From the NCBI GenBank assembly GCA_964476185.1, contig CAYYZO010000020.1, positions 1-49,394 of the forward strand: a stretch of DNA of 49,394 bases. The letters are read 5' to 3'. A program made the position numbers and the translations under genes. This document shows, piece by piece, positions 40,194 to 48,627 of this stretch. This stretch comes from DATNBU01 sp964476185 (GTDB taxonomy: Bacteria > Desulfobacterota > Binatia > UBA1149 > CAITLU01). Below the pieces are notes generated by a model, which saw only the letters and a list, made by a program, of their open reading frames with translations, searched no databases and was not told the origin of the DNA. Position 1 is the stretch's first letter. Every line of letters starts with the position of its first letter.

Positions 40194-41030
40194 TCAGTCG
40201 ACGCGCCGCAGCCAGCCCCCGGGGTTGAACGTCAGCACCATCGCCTCGCGGCTCGCGTCCTGGCGGAAATGCGCGCCCTCCGGCGTCTTCAGGAAGTCCT
40301 GCACCGCCGCGGTGGGGCCGAGGGAGCCGGGCCAGATCGGCACGCCGTCGGAGTTAGTGTCCTCGACCACGAGGTAGCTGCCCGGCGTGACGAGCGGAGC
40401 GTAGAGGTTCAGCTCCGCCAGCACGTGGTCCTTCTGGTGCACCGAGTCGAGCACCACCATCACGCGCTTGCCCTGCGCCGCGTCGCGGATCTTCTGGACG
40501 ATGGCCGGATCCGTCGAGCTGCCGAGCAGGAAGTCGACGTGCTTCTGCCACAGGGGATGGCGCGAGGCCTCGGCTCGCGCGTCCTCGATGTCGACGGTGA
40601 CGACCCGGGAATTCGCGAGGCCCATGCTTTCGAGTGCCTGTGCGAAGTACAGCGTGGCGCCGCCGCGGAACGTCCCCGTCTCGACGATGAGGTCGGGCTT
40701 CGTCTCGTAGATGATCTGCTGCATCATCCACAGGTCGCAGGGGTTCTTCTGGATCGGGATCCCGAGGAACCACATGTTCCTCCAGATCGACAGGTCGTGG
40801 AAGATCCGCGCGATCTCCTTCTGCTTCTCGATGGGGATCTTCACGTCGCGCTGGGCGACGATGGCCTCGAAGGCCTTCTGCATCCTCTCCGCTTCGCCGG
40901 ATTCGCCGACGTGGGGCGTGTTGTGCAGCGAGTAGTACGTGCGCTGGGATCGCTGGTACTGCCAGACCCCGAGCAGGGCCGCGATGCTGGCGAGCATCGC
41001 GGCGATCCGGACCGCAGGACGAGAGTTCAT
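40194..41030 (-). CDS. membrane-anchored CmcI-like (cephalosporin hydroxylase family) methyltransferase
   Basis: This 278-residue protein starts at ATG 41028-41030 with a strong ribosome site (GGGGAGGA) upstream. Residues about 7-23 form one N-terminal hydrophobic helix (AVRIAAMLASIAALLGVWQY). The rest matches the CmcI/rhamnosyl O-methyltransferase family: GIPIQKNPCDLWMMQQIIYETKPDLIVETGTFRGGATLYFA is the SAM-binding Rossmann start, VVTVDIEDAR follows, then VMVVLDSVHQKDHVLAEL with the metal-binding Asp, and YLVVEDTNSDG. Such enzymes methylate sugars or hydroxyl groups. The membrane anchor suggests action on envelope-attached glycans or lipids. It is divergent from the Cys-rich secreted protein and shares a palindrome-rich upstream region with it. 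Confidence 0.82.
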   Translation of the reverse strand: MNSRPAVRIAAMLASIAALLGVWQYQRSQRTYYSLHNTPHVGESGEAERMQKAFEAIVAQRDVKIPIEKQKEIARIFHDLSIWRNMWFLGIPIQKNPCDLWMMQQIIYETKPDLIVETGTFRGGATLYFAQALESMGLANSRVVTVDIEDARAEASRHPLWQKHVDFLLGSSTDPAIVQKIRDAAQGKRVMVVLDSVHQKDHVLAELNLYAPLVTPGSYLVVEDTNSDGVPIWPGSLGPTAAVQDFLKTPEGAHFRQDASREAMVLTFNPGGWLRRVD

Positions 41031-41355
41031 CGGTCGTTCCTCCCCTTGCCCGCGGGGCTGGGGGCCGGCGCGGTCCGGTCCACCATACCGGGCAGGCGCC
41101 GAGATGCCAGACGGTCGAAGCCCGCCAGCGCCGCGGGCAAGGGGTAACCCCGGGGTGTCTACCGGGGTTACCCCTTGTCCGCGGCACGCGACCCGCGCTG
41201 GAGTACGGGGATCTCTGGGCTTCCACCCTCTTGAACTTTCCCTAGAATGCCGAAATGCGTCACCGCTTCGCTTCCCGTTCCTTCCAAGGCTCTCCGGCCT
41301 CGCCCGGTCGTGGCCACCGCGCAGCAGTCTCGTCAGCACTCGGGTCCAGCCCGTC
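41031..41355. promoter_or_regulatory. shared divergent intergenic region
   Basis: These 325 bases separate the methyltransferase (minus) and the Cys-rich protein (plus). They contain a large hairpin (41131-41184), a 14-bp partial copy of its arm beside the methyltransferase ribosome site (41042-41055), and, on the plus strand, CTTGAACTTTCCCTAGAAT, whose TAGAAT could be a -10 element although no good -35 is spaced correctly. Both promoters should lie here. Confidence 0.4.
41131..41184. repeat. 23-bp inverted repeat (hairpin) with one mismatch
   Basis: The arm 41131-41153 (from CCGCGGGCAAGGGG to ACCCCGG) pairs with 41162-41184 around an eight-base loop, with a single mismatch. A third partial copy (CCCCTTGCCCGCGG) is at 41042-41055. 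The structure lies between divergent promoters, so it may be an operator, a REP-type element or a small-RNA structure. Confidence 0.8.
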
Positions 41356-43461
41356 GTGAGCGCGCTCCGCCGATCCGCCCGCCGACCTCTCCTGATCGCG
41401 CCGTTCGCGGCGTTGGTCCTCGGCGTGCTCGCGCTGCCCGCGCGCGCCCAGACTGCCGCGGAGATCAAGTGCCGGGACGCGATCGCGAAGAACCTCGGCA
41501 AATTCGTCTCGACGGCCCTCAAGGACGTGACCGGCTGCCACGCCAAGCGAAGCGCCGGCAAGATCCCGTTGTCCGTCAACTGCAACGACCTGTTCTCCAT
41601 CCCGGGCAACAAGAGCATCGCGGCGTACGCGAAGGCCTCCAAGTCGATGAGTGCTGCCTGCCCCGACTCGCTCACTTCGGTGCTCGCCCAGTACGCACGT
41701 TGCCCGAGTCCGCACTCGGTCCTCGACGACGACGGGGCCACCGACGGGATCGACTCGTTCAAGGAAGCCACGGACTGCGTGCTCAACCTGGCGGCCACGC
41801 TCACCAACGGCGCCAGCGCCACCGTGCTCGGCTATCCGCGGGAGCTGCCGACCAAGGACGCGGCGAAGTGCCAGCGCACGGTCGGCAAGAGCCTGCGCAA
41901 GCGCATCGTCACCATCGGCAAGACGCGACGCTCCTGCCAGAAGACCGAGGACCAGCAAGGCGGCGGCGTCGGCTACAACTGTTCCGGGTACGACGACGGC
42001 AAGATCGAAGCGGACCTCGTGAAGATGAACGCGAAGATCGCGAAGTCCTGCGACGTCCCGCAAGAAGATCTCGTGCCACTCGGCGGTTGCGGCCAGACCG
42101 CCGGCCAGTACGAGGAGTGCGCCGGGAGGATCTCCACGCTTCTCGGCGGCGGTCTGGTCGCGGAAGCCTACGAGTTGCCGTCGACCTGCAGGCTCGGCGG
42201 CGCCGCGCTGTTCATCAACGCCGGCATCGGGAAGAAGAGGACGACGACCAGGTTCGAAGTGGGCTACAACGGCCTCGGGCACGGGGTCGACCTGCTCGAC
42301 GGGTTCGAAGGCGCCGTCAAGCTCGATTGCAACGACGACTGCGTGAACTGCCAGGTCACGATCGACCCGATCAAGGATCGTCCGAACTCGTTCTGCCGTT
42401 GCGAAGGTGACTCGACCGTTCACTGCGACACCGTCAACGGCCCCGACGCCGACGACTGCGGCGGCGGGACCTGCACCTGCATGTTCGCTCCGCCGTTGCC
42501 GCTTTCGGCCGCGAACACTCCCGCCTGCGTGGTCAACAAGCTGGTTTCCGAGCTGGAGGGCGTCGCCGACGGCGGTACCGGCGTCTCGACGACCCTGGTG
42601 CGCAACACCTCGGTGGTCCACCTGGGCATTTCCCAGACCGCTCCCTGTCCCACCTGCGACGGAGACGTCGCCCCCAACGACGGCCTGCTCAACGGCACTT
42701 GCTCGGGCGGTGCGCGCAGCGGCTTGTCCTGCGACGAGAACGCGGCCAGCCCCGATTTCGGTCCCGTCAGCTACGACTGTCTTCCGTCGGTCGGCCAGAA
42801 CATCAGCGGCGGAGGACTCAAGCTGCGCTTCGACATCACCTCGGTCGCGACCGCCACCTTGGGAGCGACGCTGCTCGACGGCGGTAATCCGGTCTTCTGC
42901 AAGCAATGTTCGGGGGATCCGGCGATCGGCTGCAACTCCGATGCCGACTGCGCCGCGTCGTCGGCCGGGACCTGTTCAGTCAACACGGGGCCTCCCGCCC
43001 GCGCCAACGGCTGCGACGACGGGATCTGTTCGTCGGCCGACGAAGTGCACACCGGCATCTGCGAGGCCAACGACCTCGATGCCTTCTGCGACGGCATCAC
43101 GCGTGTCGACGGCAAGGGGTTGATCTCGTGCAACGTCGATGCCGACTGCGACGCACTTGACTCGATCTGCCCGGGCTCGGACTGCGGTTCGTGTTCGTTG
43201 TTCCAGCAGAGGTCCTGCTTCCCCGATCCGGTCGGCGCCGTGGGGTCCGACGGGGTGGTCGGCACGACGCCGTCGAGCGGAGTCTACGGCGCCGACCTGG
43301 TCGGACTGCTGTGCGTCCCGCCGACGAACAACTTCGGCATCAACACCTCGGCCGGGCTCCCGGGGCCGGCCCGCCTGCTTCTCAATTTCGATTTCGAGGG
43401 CCGTTGCGCGTCCGATCGCCGCGTCGTGTACGACATCCCCGGAGGGGCGAACTGCCCCTGA
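41356..43461 (+). CDS. large Cys-rich secreted protein of unknown function
   Basis: From GTG 41356 the protein has 701 residues, with a signal peptide (RRPLLIAPFAALVLGVLALPARAQ, cleavage after ARA). The N-terminal third has repeated helical units with spaced Cys (EIKCRDAIAKNLGKFV, VTGCHAKR, AKCQRTVGKSLRKR), reminiscent of K/C-rich helical repeats in secreted proteins of uncultivated deltaproteobacteria. The C-terminal half is full of Cys-x-x-Cys clusters and acidic loops (CNDDCVNCQ, NSDADCAASS, NVDADCDALDSICPGSDCGSC) like short disulfide-knotted or calcium-binding repeats. There is no catalytic motif. It is probably an extracellular structural or adhesion protein. It is divergent from the methyltransferase. 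Confidence 0.75.
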   Translation: MSALRRSARRPLLIAPFAALVLGVLALPARAQTAAEIKCRDAIAKNLGKFVSTALKDVTGCHAKRSAGKIPLSVNCNDLFSIPGNKSIAAYAKASKSMSAACPDSLTSVLAQYARCPSPHSVLDDDGATDGIDSFKEATDCVLNLAATLTNGASATVLGYPRELPTKDAAKCQRTVGKSLRKRIVTIGKTRRSCQKTEDQQGGGVGYNCSGYDDGKIEADLVKMNAKIAKSCDVPQEDLVPLGGCGQTAGQYEECAGRISTLLGGGLVAEAYELPSTCRLGGAALFINAGIGKKRTTTRFEVGYNGLGHGVDLLDGFEGAVKLDCNDDCVNCQVTIDPIKDRPNSFCRCEGDSTVHCDTVNGPDADDCGGGTCTCMFAPPLPLSAANTPACVVNKLVSELEGVADGGTGVSTTLVRNTSVVHLGISQTAPCPTCDGDVAPNDGLLNGTCSGGARSGLSCDENAASPDFGPVSYDCLPSVGQNISGGGLKLRFDITSVATATLGATLLDGGNPVFCKQCSGDPAIGCNSDADCAASSAGTCSVNTGPPARANGCDDGICSSADEVHTGICEANDLDAFCDGITRVDGKGLISCNVDADCDALDSICPGSDCGSCSLFQQRSCFPDPVGAVGSDGVVGTTPSSGVYGADLVGLLCVPPTNNFGINTSAGLPGPARLLLNFDFEGRCASDRRVVYDIPGGANCP

Positions 43462-43596
43462 GCGCGGCTGCGCGCGGAAGCCGCCCGGCGGCGTGCGACG
43501 GAGATCGAAGGTCGGGACGATCCGCTCGTTCGTCGCCCGGAGCCGGGGACGCGAGGCCACGGCGGCTCGTGTCGTGACCGCCGCCCGCGAGGGGTG

Positions 43597-44847
43597 TCAG
43601 TTCCCGAAATCCCAGCCGTCGCCGACCCGATAGGCCTTCAGGATGTTCTTCGCGATGAGGATCCTGTGGACCTCGTCGGGGCCGTCGGCGATCCGCAGCG
43701 TGCGCGCGCCCTGGTACATCTCCGAGAGCGGCAGGTCGCCGGAGACGCCGGCGCCGCCCCAGACCTGGATCGCGCGGTCGACGACGCGGTGGTACGCGGC
43801 CGGCACGAAGATCTTGATCGCGGAGATGTCGGTGCGCGGGTCGCCGCCGCTTTCCATCTTCTCGGCGCAGTGCAGCGTCATCAGGCGCGCGGCCTGGATG
43901 TCGATGTAGCTGTCGGCGAGGAAGCCCTGGATGAACTGCTTGGTCTCGAGCTTGCCGCCGTGCACCTCGCGCATCATCGAACGCTCGACCATCAGGTCGA
44001 ACGCACGCCACATCTGGCCGATCGAGTTCATGCAGTGGTACACGCGGCCGGCGCCGAGCCGGTCCTGCGCGGCCTGGTGACCGCTGCCCCGGCGGCCGAG
44101 CGCGTTCGCGAGCGGGACGCGCACGTCGTCGTAGTAGATCTCGCAATGGTCGCTCTCGCGTCCCCACACCGTGATGCCGCGCGCGATGCGAACGCCCGGG
44201 GTGTCCGACGGGACGATGATCTGCGTCATCCTGCCGTTCTTCTCGGCGGGGCCGTTCGGGTCTTCCGTCCGGCACATCACGATGAAGAAGTCGGCGCGCT
44301 TGCCGTTCGACGTGAACCACTTGTGGCCGTTGATGACCCACTCGTCGCCCTCGCGGCGCGCGGTGGTGCGGATCGAGCGCGGGTCGGATCCCGGGCTGTC
44401 CGGCTCGGTCATCGAGAATCCGGACTCCATCCCGCCCTCGATCATCGGGATCAGCCACTTCTTCTTCTGCTCCTCGGTGCCGTACTTGACGAGGATCGAC
44501 TGGTTGCCGCTGTTCGGCGCGACGACGCCGAACAGAGCGGCGGCGCCGACGGCGTACGCGAGCACCTCGTTCATGTAGGCGTGCTCGAGGAACGTGAGGC
44601 CCGCGCCGCCGTACTCGCGCGGCAGGTGGGGCGCCCAGAGGCCGGCCTGCTTCACCTTCTCGCGCACCTGGGCGCGCAGTTCGTGCGCGCGGCGGCGCGC
44701 GGCTTCGTCGGCCGAGGCGCCCCGACGACCGACCCACAGTTCACTTTCGTGCGGGAGGATCTCGTGGTTGACGATCCTCGCAGTCAGTTCGCGGATCTGG
44801 TTGATGCGTTCCGAGACGGTCGGGATCGGGCGGACGTTCATGCGCAC
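43597..44847 (-). CDS. acyl-CoA dehydrogenase family protein
   Basis: This 416-residue flavoprotein oxidises an acyl-CoA to the 2,3-enoyl-CoA, passing electrons to ETF. GTG 44847 is chosen because AGGAG lies six bases upstream; ATG 44841 is the alternative. Motifs: HLPREYGGAGLTFLEHAYMNEVLA; FSMTEPDSPGSDPRSIRTTARR (FAD/substrate contact); INGHKWFTSNGKRADFFIVMC; the 'GAGRVYHCMNSIGQM' helix; and the C-terminal IQVWGGAGVSGDLPLSEMYQGARTLRIADGPDEVHR. That last block, 'RI.DGPDEVHR', is typical of the ACAD10/11 and long-branched-chain group. It stands alone and converges on the Cys-rich protein gene. The substrate is not determinable. Confidence 0.93.
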   Translation of the reverse strand: MRMNVRPIPTVSERINQIRELTARIVNHEILPHESELWVGRRGASADEAARRRAHELRAQVREKVKQAGLWAPHLPREYGGAGLTFLEHAYMNEVLAYAVGAAALFGVVAPNSGNQSILVKYGTEEQKKKWLIPMIEGGMESGFSMTEPDSPGSDPRSIRTTARREGDEWVINGHKWFTSNGKRADFFIVMCRTEDPNGPAEKNGRMTQIIVPSDTPGVRIARGITVWGRESDHCEIYYDDVRVPLANALGRRGSGHQAAQDRLGAGRVYHCMNSIGQMWRAFDLMVERSMMREVHGGKLETKQFIQGFLADSYIDIQAARLMTLHCAEKMESGGDPRTDISAIKIFVPAAYHRVVDRAIQVWGGAGVSGDLPLSEMYQGARTLRIADGPDEVHRILIAKNILKAYRVGDGWDFGN

Positions 44848-45117
44848 GGCGGACTCCTGTTGGGGAGCGCGCGCTCGCGCGCCCTCGGGGCGTCCGGCCT
44901 GCGCATCTCCCGTCGCTGCCCGAGGCTGCTCTTCCGACAGCTCGAGGCGACGGCAACCCGCATATCTCCCGAGGCGGCTTCGCTCAAGCTCGCCGGCCAG
45001 TGATCGAGATTCGTCCGGAAGGAAAGGACATCGTCGCTCCATCCGGCCGGGCGCCCGTGCTAGGCAGCGGGCAGGAGACGCCGCCGCCGGTCGTGGCGCG
45101 TCGCGAAGGAGACCGAC

Positions 45118-45513
45118 ATGAGGCATCGCGTGTTCGCCAGTGTGATCGGGACGGCGTTCCTCGCCATGACGATCGAGGGCGCCGGAGCGGCCTCCGGGAG
45201 CTCCCCGGCTCCGACGGCCGTGCAGGTTCGCGGCGACTACGATTCGGGGGCGGCATTCGTCGACGTCCGCACCGACGACGAATGGAACGCCGGGCACGTC
45301 CGAGGCGCGCTGCACCTGCCCGTCGACACGATCGGAAACACGGCGGCGGCTGCCCTCCCGGACAAGAACCGGAGGATCGTGGTCTACTGCCGGTCGGGGA
45401 AGCGCGCCGAGCGCGCGGCCGAGACCCTGCGCGCGGCCGGGTACGGGAACGTGGTCTCGATCACGGGAGGCTACGAGGACCTGAAGGCGGCCGGAGTCCC
45501 GGTCGAGCGATGA
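45118..45513 (+). CDS. exported single-domain rhodanese
   Basis: This 131-residue sulfurtransferase has a strong GAAGGAG site before ATG 45118. The signal peptide is MRHRVFASVIGTAFLAMTIEGAGA, so the protein is periplasmic. The rhodanese domain shows FVDVRTDDEWNAGHVRGALHLP and the active loop VVYCRSGKRAE with persulfide-carrying C91, ending in ITGGYEDLKAAGVPV. It moves sulfane sulfur between thiosulfate or persulfides and thiols. It is the first gene of a sulfur-handling run. The next gene begins about 115 bases on and carries a fused rhodanese of its own, so sulfur may be handled on both sides of the membrane. Confidence 0.92.
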   Translation: MRHRVFASVIGTAFLAMTIEGAGAASGSSPAPTAVQVRGDYDSGAAFVDVRTDDEWNAGHVRGALHLPVDTIGNTAAAALPDKNRRIVVYCRSGKRAERAAETLRAAGYGNVVSITGGYEDLKAAGVPVER

Positions 45514-45628
45514 GAGGGGACAGGGAGGGACGAGAGGCGCGGGGGCCCGCCCGCGCCTCGTGACAGGCCGGGCGCCGATCCCCGCCTTCGCGCGGCGGGA
45601 AGCGGCGTCGCGGGCCAGCGAGGTTCGC

Positions 45629-46675
45629 ATGTTGTTCCGTCAGCTCTTCGATCCGGCGTCTTCCACCTACACCTACCTGCTCGCGGACGCGGCGACGCGG
45701 CGGGCGCTGCTCGTCGACACGGTCTTCGAGCAGTACGAGCGCGATCGCGCGCTGCTCGTCGAGCTGGGCCTCGAACTCGTCGCCACGCTCGACACGCACG
45801 TGCATGCCGACCACGTGACGGGCGCCTGGCGGTTCCGCGACGGGCTCGGCTCGAAGATCGTGATCTCCGCGAACAGCGGAGCCGAGGGCGCCGATGTCTA
45901 CGTGGGCGACGGCGACATGATCGAGTGCGATTCGGCCACCGTTCTCGTTCGCGAGACGCCGGGGCACACCGCGGGTTGCATCACGTACGTGACGAAGGAC
46001 TACCGCATGGCGTTCACCGGCGACGCTCTGCTCATCCGCAGCGCCGGCCGCACCGACTTCCAGCAGGGCGACGCGCACGCGCTGTTCCGTTCGATCCGCG
46101 AGCGGATCTTCACGCTGCCCGACGATTGCCTGCTGTACCCCGCCCACGACTACTCGGGCCGCACCGTGACGACCGTCGCCGAAGAGAAGCAGTGGAACCC
46201 CCGCATCGGCGGCGAGGCGAGCGAGGGCGACTTCGTCGGCTACATGCGCAACCTCGGCCTGCCTCATCCGAAGCAGATCGACGTCGCCGTCCCTGCGAAC
46301 CTGAAGTGCGGGCGGCCGGAATCGGGCGCGACGATCGAGCGTCCCGCCTGGGGCCCGGTGGTGCAGACGTTCGCCGGCGTGCCGGAGATCGACCCGGTCT
46401 GGGTCGCCGAGCATCGCGATCGCATCACGCTGCTCGACGTGCGCGAGCCGGCCGAGCTCGCGGGCGACCTCGGCCGCATCGAAGGCACGGTGCACGTCCC
46501 GCTCGGCGAGCTGCGCACGCGCGCGGCCGAGGTGCCGCGCGACAAGCCCGTCGTCTGCGTGTGCCGGTCCGGCCGCCGCTCCGCGCAGGCCTGCGCGATC
46601 CTCGCGAAGGAAGGCGTGACGGACCTCGCGAACCTCGCCGGCGGCATGGTGCGCTGGCGCGCGCTGCGACTGTGA
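45629..46675 (+). CDS. persulfide dioxygenase-rhodanese fusion (ETHE1/Blh-like)
   Basis: This 348-residue cytoplasmic protein starts at ATG 45629 behind GCGAGG. Residues 1-235 form an ETHE1-type metallo-beta-lactamase fold: THVHADHVTGA with HxHxDH at 57-62, ETPGHTAGC, and MAFTGDALLIRSAGRTDFQQGD, the mark of persulfide dioxygenase that oxidises glutathione persulfide to sulfite. Residues about 255-348 form a rhodanese domain with LLDVREPAEL and VCVCRSGRRSAQA (C312). The fusion couples persulfide oxidation to sulfur transfer, as in known PDO-rhodanese proteins. The stop overlaps the following permease start by four bases (GTGA), a tight operon. Confidence 0.94.
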   Translation: MLFRQLFDPASSTYTYLLADAATRRALLVDTVFEQYERDRALLVELGLELVATLDTHVHADHVTGAWRFRDGLGSKIVISANSGAEGADVYVGDGDMIECDSATVLVRETPGHTAGCITYVTKDYRMAFTGDALLIRSAGRTDFQQGDAHALFRSIRERIFTLPDDCLLYPAHDYSGRTVTTVAEEKQWNPRIGGEASEGDFVGYMRNLGLPHPKQIDVAVPANLKCGRPESGATIERPAWGPVVQTFAGVPEIDPVWVAEHRDRITLLDVREPAELAGDLGRIEGTVHVPLGELRTRAAEVPRDKPVVCVCRSGRRSAQACAILAKEGVTDLANLAGGMVRWRALRL

Positions 46676-47484
46676 TCCGCGCTCTCCTGGCTTCCCCGCT
46701 GGGCTTCCTGATCGGGCTCTCGCTGGGCGCGCTCGGGAGCGGCGGGTCCATCCTGGCTGTCCCGGCCCTCGTCTACGGCGCGGGGCAGAGCGCGCAGGAG
46801 GCGACCGGCGCGAGCCTCCTGATCGTCGGCGTCGCGACGCTCTCGGCGTTGCCGCAGCACTGGCGTGCGGGGCGCGTGCGCGCGGGGACAGGCCTCGCGT
46901 TCGGGCTGTCGGGCATCGGGGGCTCGATCGCGGGAACGGCGATCAATCGGCAACTGGACCCCGACCTGCTGTTGTTCGTGTTCTCGGGACTGATCTTCGT
47001 CGCCGCGTGGCGCATGTTGACGGCCTGCCCGAGCTGCACCCGGAGCGGCGAAGAAGACGCGCTCGGCGGGGGCGACGCCGCGGCGGAGCCGCCGCGCATC
47101 GACCTGTCCCGTGTCCTGCTGATGCTCGTCGCGGGCACCGGCGTCGGGCTCCTGACCGGGTTGTTCGGCGTCGGCGGCGGCTTCGTGATCGTGCCGGCGC
47201 TGACGCTGCTGTTCGGCTTCGCGATGCCGCAGGCGATCGGCACCTCGGTGCTGATCGTCGCGATCAATGCGGCGGTGGCCCTTGCCGCGCGGCTCGGCAG
47301 TGCGCAGATCGACTGGGCGGTCGCGGGAGCGTTCACGGCGACGGCGATCGCCGGCACGATCGCTGGCGCGCGCCTCGCGACGCGAATCGACGCCGAGCGC
47401 ACGCTGCGCGTGTTCGCGGCGGCGCTGGTCGCCCTTGCGCTGTTCACGGCCGGTTCGGCCGCGCACGGCGTCGGATTGTTCTGA
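46672..47484 (+). CDS. TauE/SafE-family sulfite/sulfur-anion permease
   Basis: This 270-residue membrane protein starts at GTG 46672, overlapping the persulfide dioxygenase stop. About eight hydrophobic segments form two repeats. Each carries the glycine-rich signature GSGGSILAVPALVYG (first) and LFGVGGGFVIVPALTLLFG (second) typical of the TauE/SafE (DUF81) family, which exports sulfite, sulfoacetate or related anions. The central cytoplasmic loop has CPSC plus acidic residues, possibly a metal or redox site. Overlap with the sulfite-producing enzyme makes sulfite export the simplest idea. The substrate is inferred. Confidence 0.88.
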   Translation: MIRALLASPLGFLIGLSLGALGSGGSILAVPALVYGAGQSAQEATGASLLIVGVATLSALPQHWRAGRVRAGTGLAFGLSGIGGSIAGTAINRQLDPDLLLFVFSGLIFVAAWRMLTACPSCTRSGEEDALGGGDAAAEPPRIDLSRVLLMLVAGTGVGLLTGLFGVGGGFVIVPALTLLFGFAMPQAIGTSVLIVAINAAVALAARLGSAQIDWAVAGAFTATAIAGTIAGARLATRIDAERTLRVFAAALVALALFTAGSAAHGVGLF

Positions 47485-47493
47485 GGACGAGGC

Positions 47494-47925
47494 ATGGAGC
47501 ACTTCACCCCGGTTACTTCACTGCTCGGCGGCATCCTGATCGGACTCTCCGCGACCGCGACGCTCGCCCTGCTCGGGCGCGTGGCCGGCATCAGCGGCAT
47601 CGTCGGCGGAATGCTCGCCGGCGATCGGGCCGACCTCGCCTGGCGCGCGGCGTTCGTCGCGGGACTGCTCGCGGGCGGGAGCCTCGCGCTGGCGGTCCAC
47701 CCGGTCGCGTTCGCGATGACCCTCGAGCGCTCCACGCCGGCGCTCGCGGTCGCGGGATTGCTCGTCGGATTCGGTTCGCGGCTCGGCAGCGGCTGTACGA
47801 GCGGCCACGGCGTTTGCGGCATCGCCCGGTTCTCGCGGCGCTCGATCACGGCCACGCTCACGTTCATGGCGACCGGCGCGCTGACGGCGCTGGTCGTCAC
47901 CCAGGCGTTCGGGGGACGGATCTGA
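47494..47925 (+). CDS. YeeE/YedE-family half-transporter, N-terminal-type subunit
   Basis: This 143-residue membrane protein starts nine bases after the TauE stop. Four hydrophobic segments and the signature GFGSRLGSGCTSGHGVCGIARFSRRS place it in the YeeE/YedE family; the Cys in GSGC..GH..CG are the conserved sulfur-contacting residues. Larger YeeE proteins import thiosulfate through Cys relay sites. Here the protein is split into two short subunits, this one and the next, the PmpA/PmpB-like arrangement. It overlaps the next gene by one base. The imported species (thiosulfate or sulfane sulfur) is inferred. Confidence 0.9.
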   Translation: MEHFTPVTSLLGGILIGLSATATLALLGRVAGISGIVGGMLAGDRADLAWRAAFVAGLLAGGSLALAVHPVAFAMTLERSTPALAVAGLLVGFGSRLGSGCTSGHGVCGIARFSRRSITATLTFMATGALTALVVTQAFGGRI

Positions 47926-48407
47926 TGGCTGCGCTGCTCGTCTCGTTCGCGTGCGGCCTCGTGTTCGCGTGCGGCCTCGTGCTGGGCGGCATGACGCAGC
48001 CGTCGAAGGTCGTCGGGTTCCTCGACTTCACGGGCGCCTGGGATCCGAGCCTCGCGTTCGTGATGGGCGGGGCTCTCGCGACCCATGCGCTCCTGCGCGG
48101 CCGCGCCGTGCGGGGCGACCGACCGGTGTTCGCGCCGTCGTACTCGCTGCCGACGCGATCCGATCTCGACGCGCGGCTGGTCGCAGGGGCCGCGCTGTTC
48201 GGCGTCGGATGGGGACTGGGCGGGTTCTGCCCGGGGCCGGCGCTCGTCGCTCTCGGGGCGGCGATGCCGGCGGCCCTCGTCGTCGTGCCCTCCATGATCG
48301 GCGGCATGCTGCTGCACGACCTGTGGTTCGCGCGCCGGTTCGCGGCAGCGACGGGCGAACCCCGCGTCGCGGCGCCGACGACGGCCGGGATCGTGCGCGA
48401 CGGTTGA
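47925..48407 (+). CDS. YeeE/YedE-family half-transporter, second subunit (DUF6691-type)
   Basis: This 160-residue membrane protein starts at ATG 47925, overlapping the previous stop (TGATG). Hydrophobic segments bear FACGLVFACGLVLGGMTQPSKVVGFLDFTGAWDPSLAFVMGGAL and GVGWGLGGFCPGPALVALG, the second-half signature of the family with its FCPGP cysteine. Together with the preceding subunit it should form a complete pseudo-symmetric sulfur-compound channel. It is the last gene of the tightly coupled run 45629-48407. Confidence 0.9.
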   Translation: MAALLVSFACGLVFACGLVLGGMTQPSKVVGFLDFTGAWDPSLAFVMGGALATHALLRGRAVRGDRPVFAPSYSLPTRSDLDARLVAGAALFGVGWGLGGFCPGPALVALGAAMPAALVVVPSMIGGMLLHDLWFARRFAAATGEPRVAAPTTAGIVRDG

Positions 48408-48627
48408 ACATGGCGGCCCGCGTTCCCTCGCCGTGTGTCGTCGCCGGGCCATCCCGGCGCGCGCTCGTGCACCGGTCCGCGTCGTCGACGGACGCCGCCG
48501 GACGATCCTGGACGGACCTGGCGTGCGTTTGCGTCGGCGCGCGACCGGCCCAAGGAAGGAATACGAACCCGCCGCGTCGGTGAGCGACGTTCGCGCCGAC
48601 CCGGCCCTGCCGCAAGGAGGTCCTGCC

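Noticed and set aside
41225..41260. Sigma-70 promoter TTGAAC...TAGAAT
   Set aside because: The two hexamers are separated by under ten bases; only the TAGAAT could serve, without a matching -35.
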